This document shows, piece by piece, positions 15,962-24,729 of a stretch of 64,000 nt of DNA. A program made the translations under genes and the position numbers. Location: assembly GCF_025857195.1 (NCBI RefSeq), contig NZ_CP109787.1, forward strand, positions 3,137,501 through 3,201,500. The letters run 5' to 3'. The stretch is from Leisingera thetidis. Lineage in GTDB: Bacteria; Pseudomonadota; Alphaproteobacteria; Rhodobacterales; Rhodobacteraceae. Each line of letters begins with the position of its first letter. Position 1 is the first letter of the stretch. The notes under the pieces are model-generated. The model was not told where the DNA came from. It saw only the letters and a program-made list of their open reading frames with translations, and searched no databases.

Positions 15962-16550
15962 GATTATCCGGGCCTATGTGCGCGGCATCGACGCGATGAA
16001 CCGCTTCATCGGCCGCTTTGCCATGTACCTGATCTTTGCCCTCATCGGGGTGCTGCTGTGGTCGTCGGTCTCCAAGACCTTCTTCAACCCGTCGCACTGG
16101 ACGCTGGAAACCGCACAGTTCGTGATGGTGGCCTATTACGTGCTGGGCGGGCCCTATTCGATCCAGATGGGGTCGAATGTGCGGATGGACCTGTTCTACG
16201 GCGCCTGGTCGACCAGGACCAAGGCATTGGTCGATGCCTTCACCGTGCTGTTCCTGATCACCTATCTGGTGATCCTGATGTACGGGGCGCTGAGCTCCAC
16301 CGCCTATTCCCTGGGCTATTTCGGCCTGGAGCCGGTGCAGTTCTTCTGGGACCTGCTGAAGACGCTGGTGACCCAAGGCCCGGCGGCCGCGGGCGAAGAG
16401 CTCGGCTATCTGGAGCGCAGCTCCACCGCCTGGCGGCCATTCCTGTGGCCCGTCAAAACCATCCTCTGCTTCGGCGTCTTCCTGATGCTGCTGCAATGCC
16501 TTGCCGAACTGTTCCGGGATATCGGACGCCTGCGCGGAGTTGAAATCTGA
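15954..16550 (+). CDS. TRAP transporter small permease (DctQ-type)
   Basis: A 198-aa membrane protein with four predicted helices (around residues 20-45, 55-75, 90-115 and 165-190), the DctQ layout. It is translationally coupled at both ends, overlapping the amidohydrolase by 8 nt and dctM by one base. It should pair with the 16550 permease and the 18104 binding protein for sodium- or proton-driven uptake of an organic acid or zwitterion. A 30-40 residue stretch between helices 3 and 4 is longer than usual. Confidence 0.88.
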   Translation: MPRIIRAYVRGIDAMNRFIGRFAMYLIFALIGVLLWSSVSKTFFNPSHWTLETAQFVMVAYYVLGGPYSIQMGSNVRMDLFYGAWSTRTKALVDAFTVLFLITYLVILMYGALSSTAYSLGYFGLEPVQFFWDLLKTLVTQGPAAAGEELGYLERSSTAWRPFLWPVKTILCFGVFLMLLQCLAELFRDIGRLRGVEI

Positions 16551-18052
16551 TGTCCTACGAATGGATTGCCATTGTCATGTTTGCCGGCATGATGCTGATG
16601 CTGATGACCGGCCAGCGGGTGTTTGGCGCCATCGGCTTTGTCGGTGCGGTTGCCGGCATGCTGCTGTGGGGCACCGGCGGCGTGGAAATCCCGTTTTCGG
16701 CGGCGATGAAGCTGATGAAATGGTATCCGCTGCTGACGCTGCCGATGTTCATCTTCATGGGCTATGTGCTGTCGGAGTCGAAAATCGCCGACGACCTCTA
16801 CCGGATGTTTCACGTGTGGATGGGGCCGGTGAAAGGCGGGCTGGCGATCGGCACCATCGGCCTGATGGTTCTGATCTCGGCGATGAACGGCCTGTCCGTC
16901 GCCGGCATGGCAATTGGCGCCACCATCGCGCTGCCGGAGCTTCTGCGGCGCGGCTATGACAAGATTCTGGTGACCGGCACCATTCAGGCGGGCTCCAGCC
17001 TTGGCATCCTGGTGCCGCCTTCGGTGGTGCTGGTGCTCTATGCGATGATCGCGCGCCAGCCGGTGGGGCAGTTGTGGCTGGCGGGCGTGATCCCGGGCCT
17101 TCTGATGGCCACCATGTTCATCATCTACATCTATGTCCGTGCCCGGATGCAGCCGGATCTCGGCCCTGCCATGCACCCCGAGGATCTGGCGGAGTATGAA
17201 GCGGTCACCGATCATCCGCTGCGCCTGAACTATATCATTCTCGCGGCGCTGGTGCTGGTGCCGCTCCTGATCTGGGCCGGCGCGATGGCGACCGAACACG
17301 CCTTGGGGCTGGGCCTCGGCCTTGGCGCCCTGTCCTTTGCCCTCCGCAAGAACCCGCTGTTCTACAAGGACGTGTTCATGAAGGAGAAGTACCGCCTGCT
17401 GTTCTCCGGCGTGCTGCCGCTGGCGATCTTTGCCGCGATGATGGTGCCCTTCGTGAACGGCTGGACCTCGCTGGTGGAAAGTTCGGCCATCGGTGCAATG
17501 ACCGCCTTCCTCGCCGCGGTGCTGAAGGGGCGGATGACCAGGGAGGTGTTCGAGATCTCGGTCCGCTCGACCCTTGGCATCTCCTGCATGTTCATGTGGA
17601 TCATCCTGGCCGCGCTGGCCTTCGGCGCCATCTTCGACGGCCTCGGCGCGGTGAAGGCGATCGAGGATCTGTTCACCGAACGCCTGGGCCTCAGCCCCTG
17701 GATGATCCTGATCCTGATGCAGCTGAGCTTCATCATCATGGGCACCTTCCTTGATGACACCGCGATGCTGGTGATCGTGGCGCCGCTGTATGTGCCGCTG
17801 GTCGGGGCAATGGGGTTCGACCTGATCTGGTACGGGGTGCTCTATACCATCACCACCCAGATCGCCTACATGACGCCGCCGTTCGGCTACAACCTGTTCC
17901 TGATGCGGGCAATGGCGCCGCCGGAGATCGGGCTGAAGGACATCTATGTCTCGATCATCCCCTTTGCCGCGGTAATGGCGCTGGCGCTGGCGCTGATCAT
18001 GATGTTCCCGCAGATCGCCCTGTGGCTGCCGGAATATGTCTACGGAAAATAG
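16550..18052 (+). CDS. TRAP transporter large permease (DctM-type)
   Basis: A 500-aa protein with the 12-14 hydrophobic helices of DctM. Family marks include GSSLGILVPPSVVLVLYA near residue 148 and FLDDTAMLVIVAPLYVP near 400, both in re-entrant or ion-binding regions. It starts on TGATG, sharing one base with the dctQ stop. The length is somewhat above the 425-450 aa common for DctM because of a longer central cytoplasmic loop (about 195-290). Substrate unknown; the surrounding ligase and dehydrogenases suggest an amine-bearing compound. Confidence 0.9.
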   Translation: MSYEWIAIVMFAGMMLMLMTGQRVFGAIGFVGAVAGMLLWGTGGVEIPFSAAMKLMKWYPLLTLPMFIFMGYVLSESKIADDLYRMFHVWMGPVKGGLAIGTIGLMVLISAMNGLSVAGMAIGATIALPELLRRGYDKILVTGTIQAGSSLGILVPPSVVLVLYAMIARQPVGQLWLAGVIPGLLMATMFIIYIYVRARMQPDLGPAMHPEDLAEYEAVTDHPLRLNYIILAALVLVPLLIWAGAMATEHALGLGLGLGALSFALRKNPLFYKDVFMKEKYRLLFSGVLPLAIFAAMMVPFVNGWTSLVESSAIGAMTAFLAAVLKGRMTREVFEISVRSTLGISCMFMWIILAALAFGAIFDGLGAVKAIEDLFTERLGLSPWMILILMQLSFIIMGTFLDDTAMLVIVAPLYVPLVGAMGFDLIWYGVLYTITTQIAYMTPPFGYNLFLMRAMAPPEIGLKDIYVSIIPFAAVMALALALIMMFPQIALWLPEYVYGK

Positions 18053-18103
18053 CCAAGGAGAGTCCCGGCAAGGGGCCGGATGTTTCAACAAGGAGAGAGA
18101 ATA

Positions 18104-19138
18104 ATGACAACAAGACGCAAGTTCCTGCAATCGGCCGGCGCAGGCGCCATCGCAGCGCCGCTGGCCGCCCCGGCGCTGGCCCAATCCACCATCACCTGGC
18201 GGATGCAGACCTATGCCGGCGCTGCGCTTGGCGAGCATGTGGTGAAGCCCGCGATCGATATGTTCAACAAGATCGCCGGCGACCGGATGCAGATCGAGCT
18301 GTTCTATGCCGACCAGCTGGTGCCGACCGGCGAGCTGTTCCGCGCCATGCAGCGCGGCACCATCGATGCGGTGCAATCGGATGACGACTCGATGGCCTCG
18401 CCCACCGATGTGACCGTGTTCGGAGGCTACTTCCCCTTTGCCTCGCGCTACTCGCTGGACGTGCCGGTGCTGTTCAACCAGTACGGCCTGAACGAAATCT
18501 GGGACGCGGAATACTCCAAGGTCGGCGTCAAGCACATCTCGGCCGGCGCCTGGGATCCCTGCCATTTCGCCACCAAGGACCCGATCAACTCGCTGGAAGA
18601 CCTGAAGGGCAAGCGCGTCTTCACCTTCCCGACCGCAGGCCGCTTCCTGAGCCAGTTCGGCGTGGTGCCGGTCACCCTGCCGTGGGAGGACATCGAGGTT
18701 GCGGTGCAGACCGGCGAGCTGGACGGCATCGCCTGGTCCGGCATCACCGAGGATTACACCGTCGGCTGGTCCAAGGTCACCGACTATTTCCTGACCAACA
18801 ACATATCCGGCGCCTGGGCCGGCTCCTTCTTTGCCAACATGGGCCGCTGGGAAGAGCTGCCCGAAGATCTGCAGACCCTGTTCCGCGTCTGCTGCGACCA
18901 GTCGCATTACTACCGCCAGTGGTGGTACTGGGGCGGCGAGGCCAACCTGCGGGTCAACGGCACGGACATGAAGCTGACCACCATCCCGGATGATGAATGG
19001 GCACAAGTCGAAGACGCCGCCGTCAAGTTCTGGGACGAGATCGCCGCAGAGTCCGAGACCAAGGCGAAGGTTGTAGAGATCTTCAAGAAGTACAACGCCG
19101 ACATGCAGAAGGCCGGCCGCCCTTACCGCTACGGCTGA
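18104..19138 (+). CDS. TRAP transporter substrate-binding protein (DctP-type, Tat-exported)
   Basis: A 344-aa periplasmic binding protein. The N terminus is a twin-arginine signal (MTTRRKFLQSAGAGAIAAP with cleavage near ALAQS), unlike most DctP proteins that use Sec. The start ATG 18104 is set by AAGGAGAG upstream. The body has the DctP fold; a conserved arginine-bearing strand that normally binds a carboxylate lies near GRFLSQFG. Several Trp and Tyr in the C-terminal part (SHYYRQWWYWGGEAN) could form an aromatic cage suited to a cationic ligand. The segment after its stop has three tandem hairpins. Confidence 0.88.
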   Translation: MTTRRKFLQSAGAGAIAAPLAAPALAQSTITWRMQTYAGAALGEHVVKPAIDMFNKIAGDRMQIELFYADQLVPTGELFRAMQRGTIDAVQSDDDSMASPTDVTVFGGYFPFASRYSLDVPVLFNQYGLNEIWDAEYSKVGVKHISAGAWDPCHFATKDPINSLEDLKGKRVFTFPTAGRFLSQFGVVPVTLPWEDIEVAVQTGELDGIAWSGITEDYTVGWSKVTDYFLTNNISGAWAGSFFANMGRWEELPEDLQTLFRVCCDQSHYYRQWWYWGGEANLRVNGTDMKLTTIPDDEWAQVEDAAVKFWDEIAAESETKAKVVEIFKKYNADMQKAGRPYRYG

Positions 19139-19160
19139 GGGGCCGGCCGGGAAACGGTGT

Positions 19161-19231
19161 TTGGCCCGCATCGCAGCGGGCCAAATTCCTTAACTAAGGA
19201 ATTTGCCAAAACTTTTGAGGAAAAGTTTTGG
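19161..19231 (+). terminator. Three tandem perfect hairpins between dctP and the ligase gene
   Basis: Hairpin 1 is TTGGCCCGC / GCGGGCCAA (19161-19169, 19176-19184). Hairpin 2 is AAATTCCTTA / TAAGGAATTT (19183-19192, 19195-19204), sharing two bases with the first. Hairpin 3 is CCAAAACTTTT / AAAAGTTTTGG (19206-19216, 19221-19231) with a gagg loop. Together they fill the gap to the next gene. They may end or process the transcript so that binding protein is made in excess over the catabolic enzymes. Confidence 0.6.
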
Positions 19232-19254
19232 CCTCAATACGCAAAGGGCCGCTC

Positions 19255-20607
19255 ATGCTCTCCTTCGATACACTCAAAGACCAGGTCGCGTCGGGCCTTG
19301 TCGACACGGTTCTCGTCTGCCTTGTGGACATGCAGGGGCGGCTGATGGGCAAGCGCTTCCACGCCGGGCATTTCATTGCCGGCGCCTGGGAGGAGACCCA
19401 TTGCTGCAACTACCTGCTGGCCACCGACCTGGCGATGGCGACGCCCGACGGCTATGCCTCGACCAGCTGGGAGCGGGGATACGGCGATTATGTGATGAAG
19501 CCGGATCTGGACACCCTGCGCCCGGTGCCGTGGCTGGAGGGCACGGTGATGGTGCTCTGCGACGTGCTGGATCACCACACCCACGCGGAGGTCTCCCACT
19601 CCCCGCGCGCCATCCTGAAGAAACAGGTGAACCGCCTCAAGGCGATGGGCTATGAAGCGATGTGCGCCACCGAGCTGGAGTTCTTCCTGTTCGAGAAGAG
19701 CTTTGACGAGATCCGCCGCTCGGGATTCCGGGATCTGGCGCCGATCTCCGGCTACAACGAGGATTACAGCATCCTGCAGACCTCGCGCGAAGAGCATGTG
19801 ATGCGCCCCATCCGCAACCACCTGTGGAATGCCGGGCTGCCGATCGAGAACACCAAGGGCGAGGCGGAGACCGGCCAGGAGGAGCTGAACATCAAATACG
19901 CCGCCGCGATGGACACCGCGGAGTACCACACGATTGCCAAGCACGCGGTGAAGGAAATCGCCCACAGCCAGGGCCACGCGGTAACCTTCCTGCCGAAATG
20001 GAGCCATGACAAGGTTGGTTCCTCCAGCCATGTGCACCAGTCGCTGTGGCAGGACGGCAAGCCCGCGTTCTTTGACAAGGGCGACGCGCTGGGGATGTCG
20101 CCCCTGATGAAGAGCTATATGGCCGGGCTGCTGAAATACGCGCCCGACTACACCTGTTTCATGGCGCCCTATATCAACAGCTACAAGCGGTTCATGAAGG
20201 GCACATTCGCCCCCACCCGGATCATCTGGTCGGTGGACAACCGCACCGCGGGTTACCGGCTGTGCGGCGGCGGCACCAAGGCAATCCGCGTCGAATGCCG
20301 GATTCCGGGGTCGGACATGAACCCCTATCTGGCGATGGCCGGGATGCTGGCGGCAGGCAGTGCCGGGATCGAGGAAGGACTGGAGCTGCAGCCGCCCGCC
20401 CGCGGTGACGTCTACCAGGGCGGCAGCGGCATGATCCCGGGCAGCTTGCGTGACGCGCGGGACGCCTTGCAGCGGTCAGAAATGCTGCGCGCCGCTATGG
20501 GAGAGGACGTGGTGGATCATTATGTCCGTGCCGCGGAGGTCGAGATCGAGGATTTCAACCGGGTGGTCACCGATTACGAGATCGCGCGCGGGTTTGAACG
20601 GGCGTGA
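19255..20607 (+). CDS. Glutamine-synthetase-family ligase (gamma-glutamylamine/polyamine synthetase-like), copy 1
   Basis: A 450-aa type I GS-fold protein of the PuuA/GlnA-like group, which joins the gamma-carboxyl of glutamate to an amine using ATP. Motifs include CATELEFFLF (glutamate/metal site), KVGSSSHVHQSLW (ATP loop) and RIIWSVDNRTAGYR. I chose ATG 19255; a longer TTG start at 19228 lies inside hairpin 3 and is unlikely. The regulatory tyrosine loop of true glutamine synthetase is not apparent. With the downstream aldehyde and alcohol dehydrogenases and the upstream amidohydrolase it fits a gamma-glutamylation route for an amine or amino alcohol. Confidence 0.85.
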   Translation: MLSFDTLKDQVASGLVDTVLVCLVDMQGRLMGKRFHAGHFIAGAWEETHCCNYLLATDLAMATPDGYASTSWERGYGDYVMKPDLDTLRPVPWLEGTVMVLCDVLDHHTHAEVSHSPRAILKKQVNRLKAMGYEAMCATELEFFLFEKSFDEIRRSGFRDLAPISGYNEDYSILQTSREEHVMRPIRNHLWNAGLPIENTKGEAETGQEELNIKYAAAMDTAEYHTIAKHAVKEIAHSQGHAVTFLPKWSHDKVGSSSHVHQSLWQDGKPAFFDKGDALGMSPLMKSYMAGLLKYAPDYTCFMAPYINSYKRFMKGTFAPTRIIWSVDNRTAGYRLCGGGTKAIRVECRIPGSDMNPYLAMAGMLAAGSAGIEEGLELQPPARGDVYQGGSGMIPGSLRDARDALQRSEMLRAAMGEDVVDHYVRAAEVEIEDFNRVVTDYEIARGFERA

Positions 20608-20624
20608 TCCGCCTTCCGGCGGAT
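20607..20624 (+). terminator. Hairpin at the ligase stop codon
   Basis: ATCCGCC (20607-20613) pairs with GGCGGAT (20618-20624) around TTCC, starting on the last base of the stop codon of the ligase gene. It leads directly into the reverse short repeat. No U-run follows, so it may be an attenuator or stability element rather than a full terminator. Confidence 0.45.
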
Positions 20625-20675
20625 TGGGGCCAGCCCCAAACCCCGGAGTATTTTGGCAAAGAAGAAGAGGGCTTT
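20625..20675 (-). repeat. Short dispersed intergenic repeat, copy D (reverse orientation)
   Basis: Read on the minus strand this is a purine/pyrimidine-biased lead, CCAAAATACTCCGGGG, and a ggggctggcccc stem. It lies between the ligase and aldehyde dehydrogenase genes, inside the operon. Confidence 0.62.
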
Positions 20676-20695
20676 GCCCTTTGTGAATGGAGTAA

Positions 20696-22084
20696 ATGGC
20701 GATGGGCCAGGTATTGAAATGCATCTCACCGGTCGATGGATCGGTTTTTGCGGAGCGCGCGGTGCTGCCGCGGGAGGATGCCTTTGCGGCGGCAGAGCGG
20801 GCACGGGCAGCGCAAGCAGCCTGGGCAGCACGGCCGCTGCAGGAGCGCATCGATCTGGTGATGGCCGGCGTGGCCGCCGTCGGTGCGATGAATGATGAAA
20901 TTGTGCCGGAACTGGCGCAGATGATGGGCCGCCCGGTGCGCTATGGCGGCGAATTCGGCGGCTTCAACGAGCGTGCCAGCCACATGGCGCAGATCGCCAG
21001 GGAGGCGCTGGCGGATATCGAAGCGGGCGAGGACGCCACCTTCAAACGCTACATCAAGCGCCTGCCGCATGGCGTGGTGCTGGTGGTGGCGCCCTGGAAC
21101 TACCCCTACATGACCGCGATCAACACCGTGGCGCCTGCCCTGATTGCCGGCAATGCCGTGATGCTGAAACATGCCACCCAGACCCTGCTGGCCGGGGAGC
21201 GCATGGCGCAGGCATTTCATTCGGCAGGCATTCCCGGGGACGTATTCCAGAATGTCTTCCTGGATCACGAGACCACTTCGGAACTGATCGCGAACCGCGC
21301 CTTCAACTTTGTGAACTTCACCGGTTCCGTGGGCGGCGGCAAGGCGATGGAGCGGGCGGCTGCCGGCACTTTTACAGGGGTTGGCACCGAACTGGGCGGC
21401 AAGGATCCCGGCTATGTGATGGAGGATGCCGATCTGGACGCGGCGGTGGACACGCTGATCGACGGCGCCATGTTCAACTCCGGCCAGTGCTGCTGCGGCA
21501 TCGAGCGGATCTATGTGCACGAAAGCCTTTATGATGCCTTCTTGGAAAAGGCGATTGCCATCGTGAAGGGGTACAAGCTGGGCAACCCGCTGGACCAGGA
21601 GACCACCATCGGCCCGATGGCCAACGTGCGGTTTGCCGATGAAGTGCGCAGCCAGATCGCCGACGCCGTTGCCGCGGGCGCCGTGGCCCATATCGAGACC
21701 ATGCCCGAAGACGACGGCGGCGCCTATCTGACGCCGCAGATCCTGACCAATGTCACCCACGATATGCGGGTGATGCGCGAGGAAAGCTTTGGCCCGGTTG
21801 CGGGCATCATGAAGGTCTCCTCGGATGAGGAAGCGATCCGGCTGATGAACGACAGCGACTTTGGCCTCACTGCTTCGCTCTGGACCCGTGATGTGGAGCG
21901 GGCGCAAGCCGTCGGCGACCGGATCGAAACCGGCACCGTCTTCATGAACCGCGCCGATTACCTGGATCCGGGCCTGTGCTGGACCGGCTGCAAGGACACC
22001 GGCCGCGGCGGCGGGCTGTCCGTCATCGGCTATCACAACCTGACCCGTCCGAAGTCGTTCCACCTGAAGAAGGTCACCGGCTGA
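20696..22084 (+). CDS. NAD(P)-dependent aldehyde dehydrogenase (TRAP operon)
   Basis: A 462-aa aldehyde dehydrogenase with WNYPYMTA, the glutamate motif TELGGKDPGY and the catalytic cysteine in FNSGQCCCGIER. Two ATGs compete: 20696 is 3 nt after GGAG, while 20702 (MGQVLK) has a better 9-nt spacing; either adds or removes two residues. The run of three cysteines at the active site is seen in some succinate-semialdehyde and phosphonoacetaldehyde-type dehydrogenases. It lies between the glutamate ligase and an iron alcohol dehydrogenase and would carry out the second oxidation step of a primary alcohol. Confidence 0.88.
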   Translation: MAMGQVLKCISPVDGSVFAERAVLPREDAFAAAERARAAQAAWAARPLQERIDLVMAGVAAVGAMNDEIVPELAQMMGRPVRYGGEFGGFNERASHMAQIAREALADIEAGEDATFKRYIKRLPHGVVLVVAPWNYPYMTAINTVAPALIAGNAVMLKHATQTLLAGERMAQAFHSAGIPGDVFQNVFLDHETTSELIANRAFNFVNFTGSVGGGKAMERAAAGTFTGVGTELGGKDPGYVMEDADLDAAVDTLIDGAMFNSGQCCCGIERIYVHESLYDAFLEKAIAIVKGYKLGNPLDQETTIGPMANVRFADEVRSQIADAVAAGAVAHIETMPEDDGGAYLTPQILTNVTHDMRVMREESFGPVAGIMKVSSDEEAIRLMNDSDFGLTASLWTRDVERAQAVGDRIETGTVFMNRADYLDPGLCWTGCKDTGRGGGLSVIGYHNLTRPKSFHLKKVTG

Positions 22085-22093
22085 GGACACCCC

Positions 22094-22123
22094 GCCCGCC
22101 CCGTTTCTCCTCCCGGGGCGGGC
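22094..22123 (+). terminator. GC-rich hairpin between aldehyde and alcohol dehydrogenase genes
   Basis: GCCCGCCCCG (22094-22103) and CGGGGCGGGC (22114-22123) form a perfect 10-bp stem with a 10-nt pyrimidine loop. There is no U-run. It sits 10 bp after the aldehyde dehydrogenase stop and upstream of the AAAGGAAA ribosome site of the next gene. Confidence 0.5.
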
Positions 22124-22147
22124 CGCTTGCATCAAAGGAAAAACATC

Positions 22148-23293
22148 ATGAGCCTCGTTGGAAACTGGTCCTATCCGACCGCAATCAAGTTCGGCGCCGG
22201 CCGGATCAAGGAACTGGGCGATGCCTGCGCCGCCGCCGGCATCAAAAGGCCGCTGCTGGTCACCGACAAGGGGCTGGCGGACCTGCCGGTCACCCAAGGC
22301 ACGCTCGGCATCATGGAAGCTGCCGGTCTGGGCCGCGGGATGTTCTCGGACGTGGATCCGAACCCGAACGAGAAAAACCTGGATGCCGGTGTTGCCGCCT
22401 ACAAGGCCGGCGGCCATGACGGCGTGATCGCATTCGGCGGCGGTTCCGGCCTGGATCTGGGCAAGATGGTCGCCTTCATGGCGGGCCAGACCCGCCCGGT
22501 TTGGGATTTCGAGGATATCGGTGACTGGTGGACCCGCGCCGATGCAGATGCCATCGCGCCGATCATTGCGGTGCCGACCACCGCGGGCACCGGCTCCGAA
22601 GTGGGGCGCGCCAGCGTAATCACCGACAGCGTCAGCCACGCCAAGAAGATCATCTTCCACCCGAAGGTGCTGCCGGCGGTGGTGATCTGCGATCCCGAAC
22701 TGACCGTGGGCATGCCCAAATTCATCACCGCAGGCACCGGTCTGGACGCCTTTGCCCATTGCGTCGAGGCGTTCAGCAGCCCCCATTACCACCCGATGTC
22801 CCAGGGAATCGCGCTGGAGGGGATGCGGCTGGTCAAGGACTACCTGCCGCGCGCCTATGCCGACGGCACCGACATCGAGGCCCGTGCCCAGATGATGTCA
22901 GCCGCAGCCATGGGCGCCACCGCCTTCATGAAGGGGCTGGGCGCGATCCACGCGATGAGCCACCCGATCGGCGCGCATTTCAACACCCACCACGGCACCA
23001 CCAACGCGGTCTGCATGCCCAGCGTGCTGGAACTCAACGCGCCCGCCATCGCGGACCGGTTCAACCAGGCGGCGGCTTATCTGGGAATCGACGGCGGCTT
23101 CGACGGCTTCCGTGCCTTCGTGCAGGAATTCAACGACTCGCTTGGCATCCCGCGCAGGCTGGCGGACCTGGGCGTTGCCGAAGCATCCATCCCCGAGCTG
23201 GTCAAAGGGGCCGTCAAGGATCCCAGCTGCGGCGGCAACCCCATCGAGCTGACCGAAAAAAACCTCACTCAGCTGTTTGAAGCCGCGATCTGA
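22148..23293 (+). CDS. Iron-containing (group III) alcohol dehydrogenase
   Basis: A 381-aa group III alcohol dehydrogenase. The NAD-binding motif is GGGSGLDLGK near residue 97. The iron ligands are a D-x3-H in GLDAFAHCVEA and two histidines in HAMSHPIGAHFNTHHG. ATG 22148 follows AAAGGAAA. The enzyme should oxidise a primary alcohol to the aldehyde used by the upstream dehydrogenase. It closes the operon; an 11-bp stem follows at 23317-23341. The linked set of ligase, alcohol dehydrogenase, aldehyde dehydrogenase and amidohydrolase is what a gamma-glutamylated amino-alcohol pathway needs. Confidence 0.88.
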   Translation: MSLVGNWSYPTAIKFGAGRIKELGDACAAAGIKRPLLVTDKGLADLPVTQGTLGIMEAAGLGRGMFSDVDPNPNEKNLDAGVAAYKAGGHDGVIAFGGGSGLDLGKMVAFMAGQTRPVWDFEDIGDWWTRADADAIAPIIAVPTTAGTGSEVGRASVITDSVSHAKKIIFHPKVLPAVVICDPELTVGMPKFITAGTGLDAFAHCVEAFSSPHYHPMSQGIALEGMRLVKDYLPRAYADGTDIEARAQMMSAAAMGATAFMKGLGAIHAMSHPIGAHFNTHHGTTNAVCMPSVLELNAPAIADRFNQAAAYLGIDGGFDGFRAFVQEFNDSLGIPRRLADLGVAEASIPELVKGAVKDPSCGGNPIELTEKNLTQLFEAAI

Positions 23294-23316
23294 CACAAGG
23301 GTCCGTTTGAACTCCG

Positions 23317-23341
23317 GCGCTCTCCGCCCAGCGGGGAGCGC
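23317..23341. terminator. Bidirectional terminator hairpin
   Basis: GCGCTCTCCGC (23317-23327) pairs with GCGGGGAGCGC (23331-23341) around cca, with one T-G pair, giving an 11-bp stem. It lies between the alcohol dehydrogenase and the convergent small protein gene and can serve both. Confidence 0.6.
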
Positions 23342-23364
23342 ATTGTCAATGCCGCGTGCCTTCA

Positions 23365-23580
23365 TCAGCCGCTGACGTAGACCTTGTCCTTGGGGTGGTA
23401 GAAAACTTTCTGATTGTGCAGCCGGCCAAGCAGCTCATGAATACGGCGCAAGGTAATCTCGTCGCCGCTGCCCGCGGGGGGTTTCGCTTCGGACAGCATT
23501 TCCCTTGTGCGGTGCAATGCTGTCTCTATCAGCTCCATGTCCTCAACGGACAGCGCAAACATCTCGTTGTATTTGGGCAT
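23365..23580 (-). CDS. Small conserved hypothetical protein
   Basis: A 71-aa acidic, helical-looking protein (start MPKYNEMFALSVEDMELIETAL). It has no signal peptide or membrane segment, and its last part reads LHNQKVFYHPKDKVYVSG. I do not recognise a named domain. The start at 23580 is set by codon content and a fitting ribosome region; an extension to 23649 is in frame but reads unlike protein. It is transcribed alone, away from the LacI-type gene. Similar short proteins with this helical heptad style occur in other Rhodobacterales, from memory only. Confidence 0.6.
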   Translation of the reverse strand: MPKYNEMFALSVEDMELIETALHRTREMLSEAKPPAGSGDEITLRRIHELLGRLHNQKVFYHPKDKVYVSG

Positions 23581-23724
23581 CAGCAATCCTCCACCGGGTT
23601 GGCCTGAGCTGAACGGGATCCATGCCAGCATGGTTGCACCGGAGCGCACCGCAAAGCTACAAAAATCCGCTTGGCGAACTGCGCCGCCAATTCCCCGGCC
23701 GCGGCAGCTGTCCCGGCTGGCAGG

Positions 23725-24729
23725 CTAGAGCGTCTCTCCCAGGCTGATAGCCGGGCACAGGCGGTCGAAGACCAGCCCCTCTGCTCCGCCCTCTGCGCGG
23801 GACTGCAGGATGATCTGTGCCGCGCGTTCACCGATTTCCCGGCGGGACGCATCGGTGGTGGCCAGCATTAACGGCAGGCCCTGCAGAATCTGCAGTTTGT
23901 TGAACCCCGCCAGGGCAATATCACCGGGCACCGATAGGCCTGCGGCCAGGCAATGCATCAGGCCGCCGACGCTCATCACGTCGCTGGAATAGTATATGCA
24001 ATCCAGGTCCGGGCGCCGCGCCAGCATCTGTGCCGTAAGCTCGCGGCCGGTCAGGATCGAACTTTCGCCCGAGTAATGCTCCAGGTCAGCAAGCGCCGCA
24101 CCCTCTGCCGCCAGCCCGTCGGTGAAACCGTCAAAGCGTTTGCGGGCACGGAAGTCCTGCGGCATCTTGGTGCCGATGAAGCCGATCCTGCGGTAGCCGC
24201 GCGCCAGGATCTGTTCCGCCATGTCGCGCCCCGCCTGCAGGTGCGAGATGCCGACGCAATGGCGCACCGGGTCGCCGTCCGTATCCATCACCTCGACCAC
24301 CGGGCAGTCGGCCTGCTGCAGCATCCGCCGTGTGGCTTCGGTATGTTCCAGCCCGGCCACGATCAGCCCCGAAGGCCGCCAGCTGAGCATTTCGCGGATG
24401 ACGCTTTCCTCCTCCTCCAGATCATAGCCGGAGATTCCCACCACCGGCTTCAGCTCGCTGTCCTTGAGCACCGCAGAAATACCCGAGAGCACCTCGGGGA
24501 AAACAAAGCTGTTGAGCGAGGGCACCACCACTGCCACCAGGTTGACCGATTGCGACGACAGCGACCCGGCAATCCGATTCGGCACATAGCCCTGGGCGCG
24601 GGCGACTTCCTCGACCCTCGCCTTGGTTTTGGCGGAGACATCCGGGGCGCCGCGCAAGGCGCGGGAAGCGGTCATCTCGCTGACCCCGGCCAGCCGGGCC
24701 ACGTCTTTCAGCAGCAGTTTCTTGGTCAT
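23725..24729 (-). CDS. LacI-family transcriptional regulator (GntR-like)
   Basis: A 334-aa regulator with a LacI helix-turn-helix (residues 5-25, LLKDVARLAGVSEMTASRAL), hinge helix (about 45-60) and periplasmic-binding-protein-like effector domain. It ends IGERAAQIILQSRAEG, the usual LacI C-terminal helix. Start ATG 24729 has AGGAG upstream; the extension to 24798 begins with TTG inside the operator region. It is divergent from gap, and repeated TATCG motifs with an 8-bp palindrome lie between. It resembles regulators of gluconate or sugar-acid use. The partner genes it controls, beyond gap, are not in the window. Confidence 0.85.
   Translation of the reverse strand: MTKKLLLKDVARLAGVSEMTASRALRGAPDVSAKTKARVEEVARAQGYVPNRIAGSLSSQSVNLVAVVVPSLNSFVFPEVLSGISAVLKDSELKPVVGISGYDLEEEESVIREMLSWRPSGLIVAGLEHTEATRRMLQQADCPVVEVMDTDGDPVRHCVGISHLQAGRDMAEQILARGYRRIGFIGTKMPQDFRARKRFDGFTDGLAAEGAALADLEHYSGESSILTGRELTAQMLARRPDLDCIYYSSDVMSVGGLMHCLAAGLSVPGDIALAGFNKLQILQGLPLMLATTDASRREIGERAAQIILQSRAEGGAEGLVFDRLCPAISLGETL

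Noticed and set aside
16406..19171. A 921-codon minus-strand frame across the TRAP genes
   Set aside because: It reads as His/Gln/Arg-rich antisense to dctQ, dctM and dctP, all of which have strong family motifs and coupled starts.
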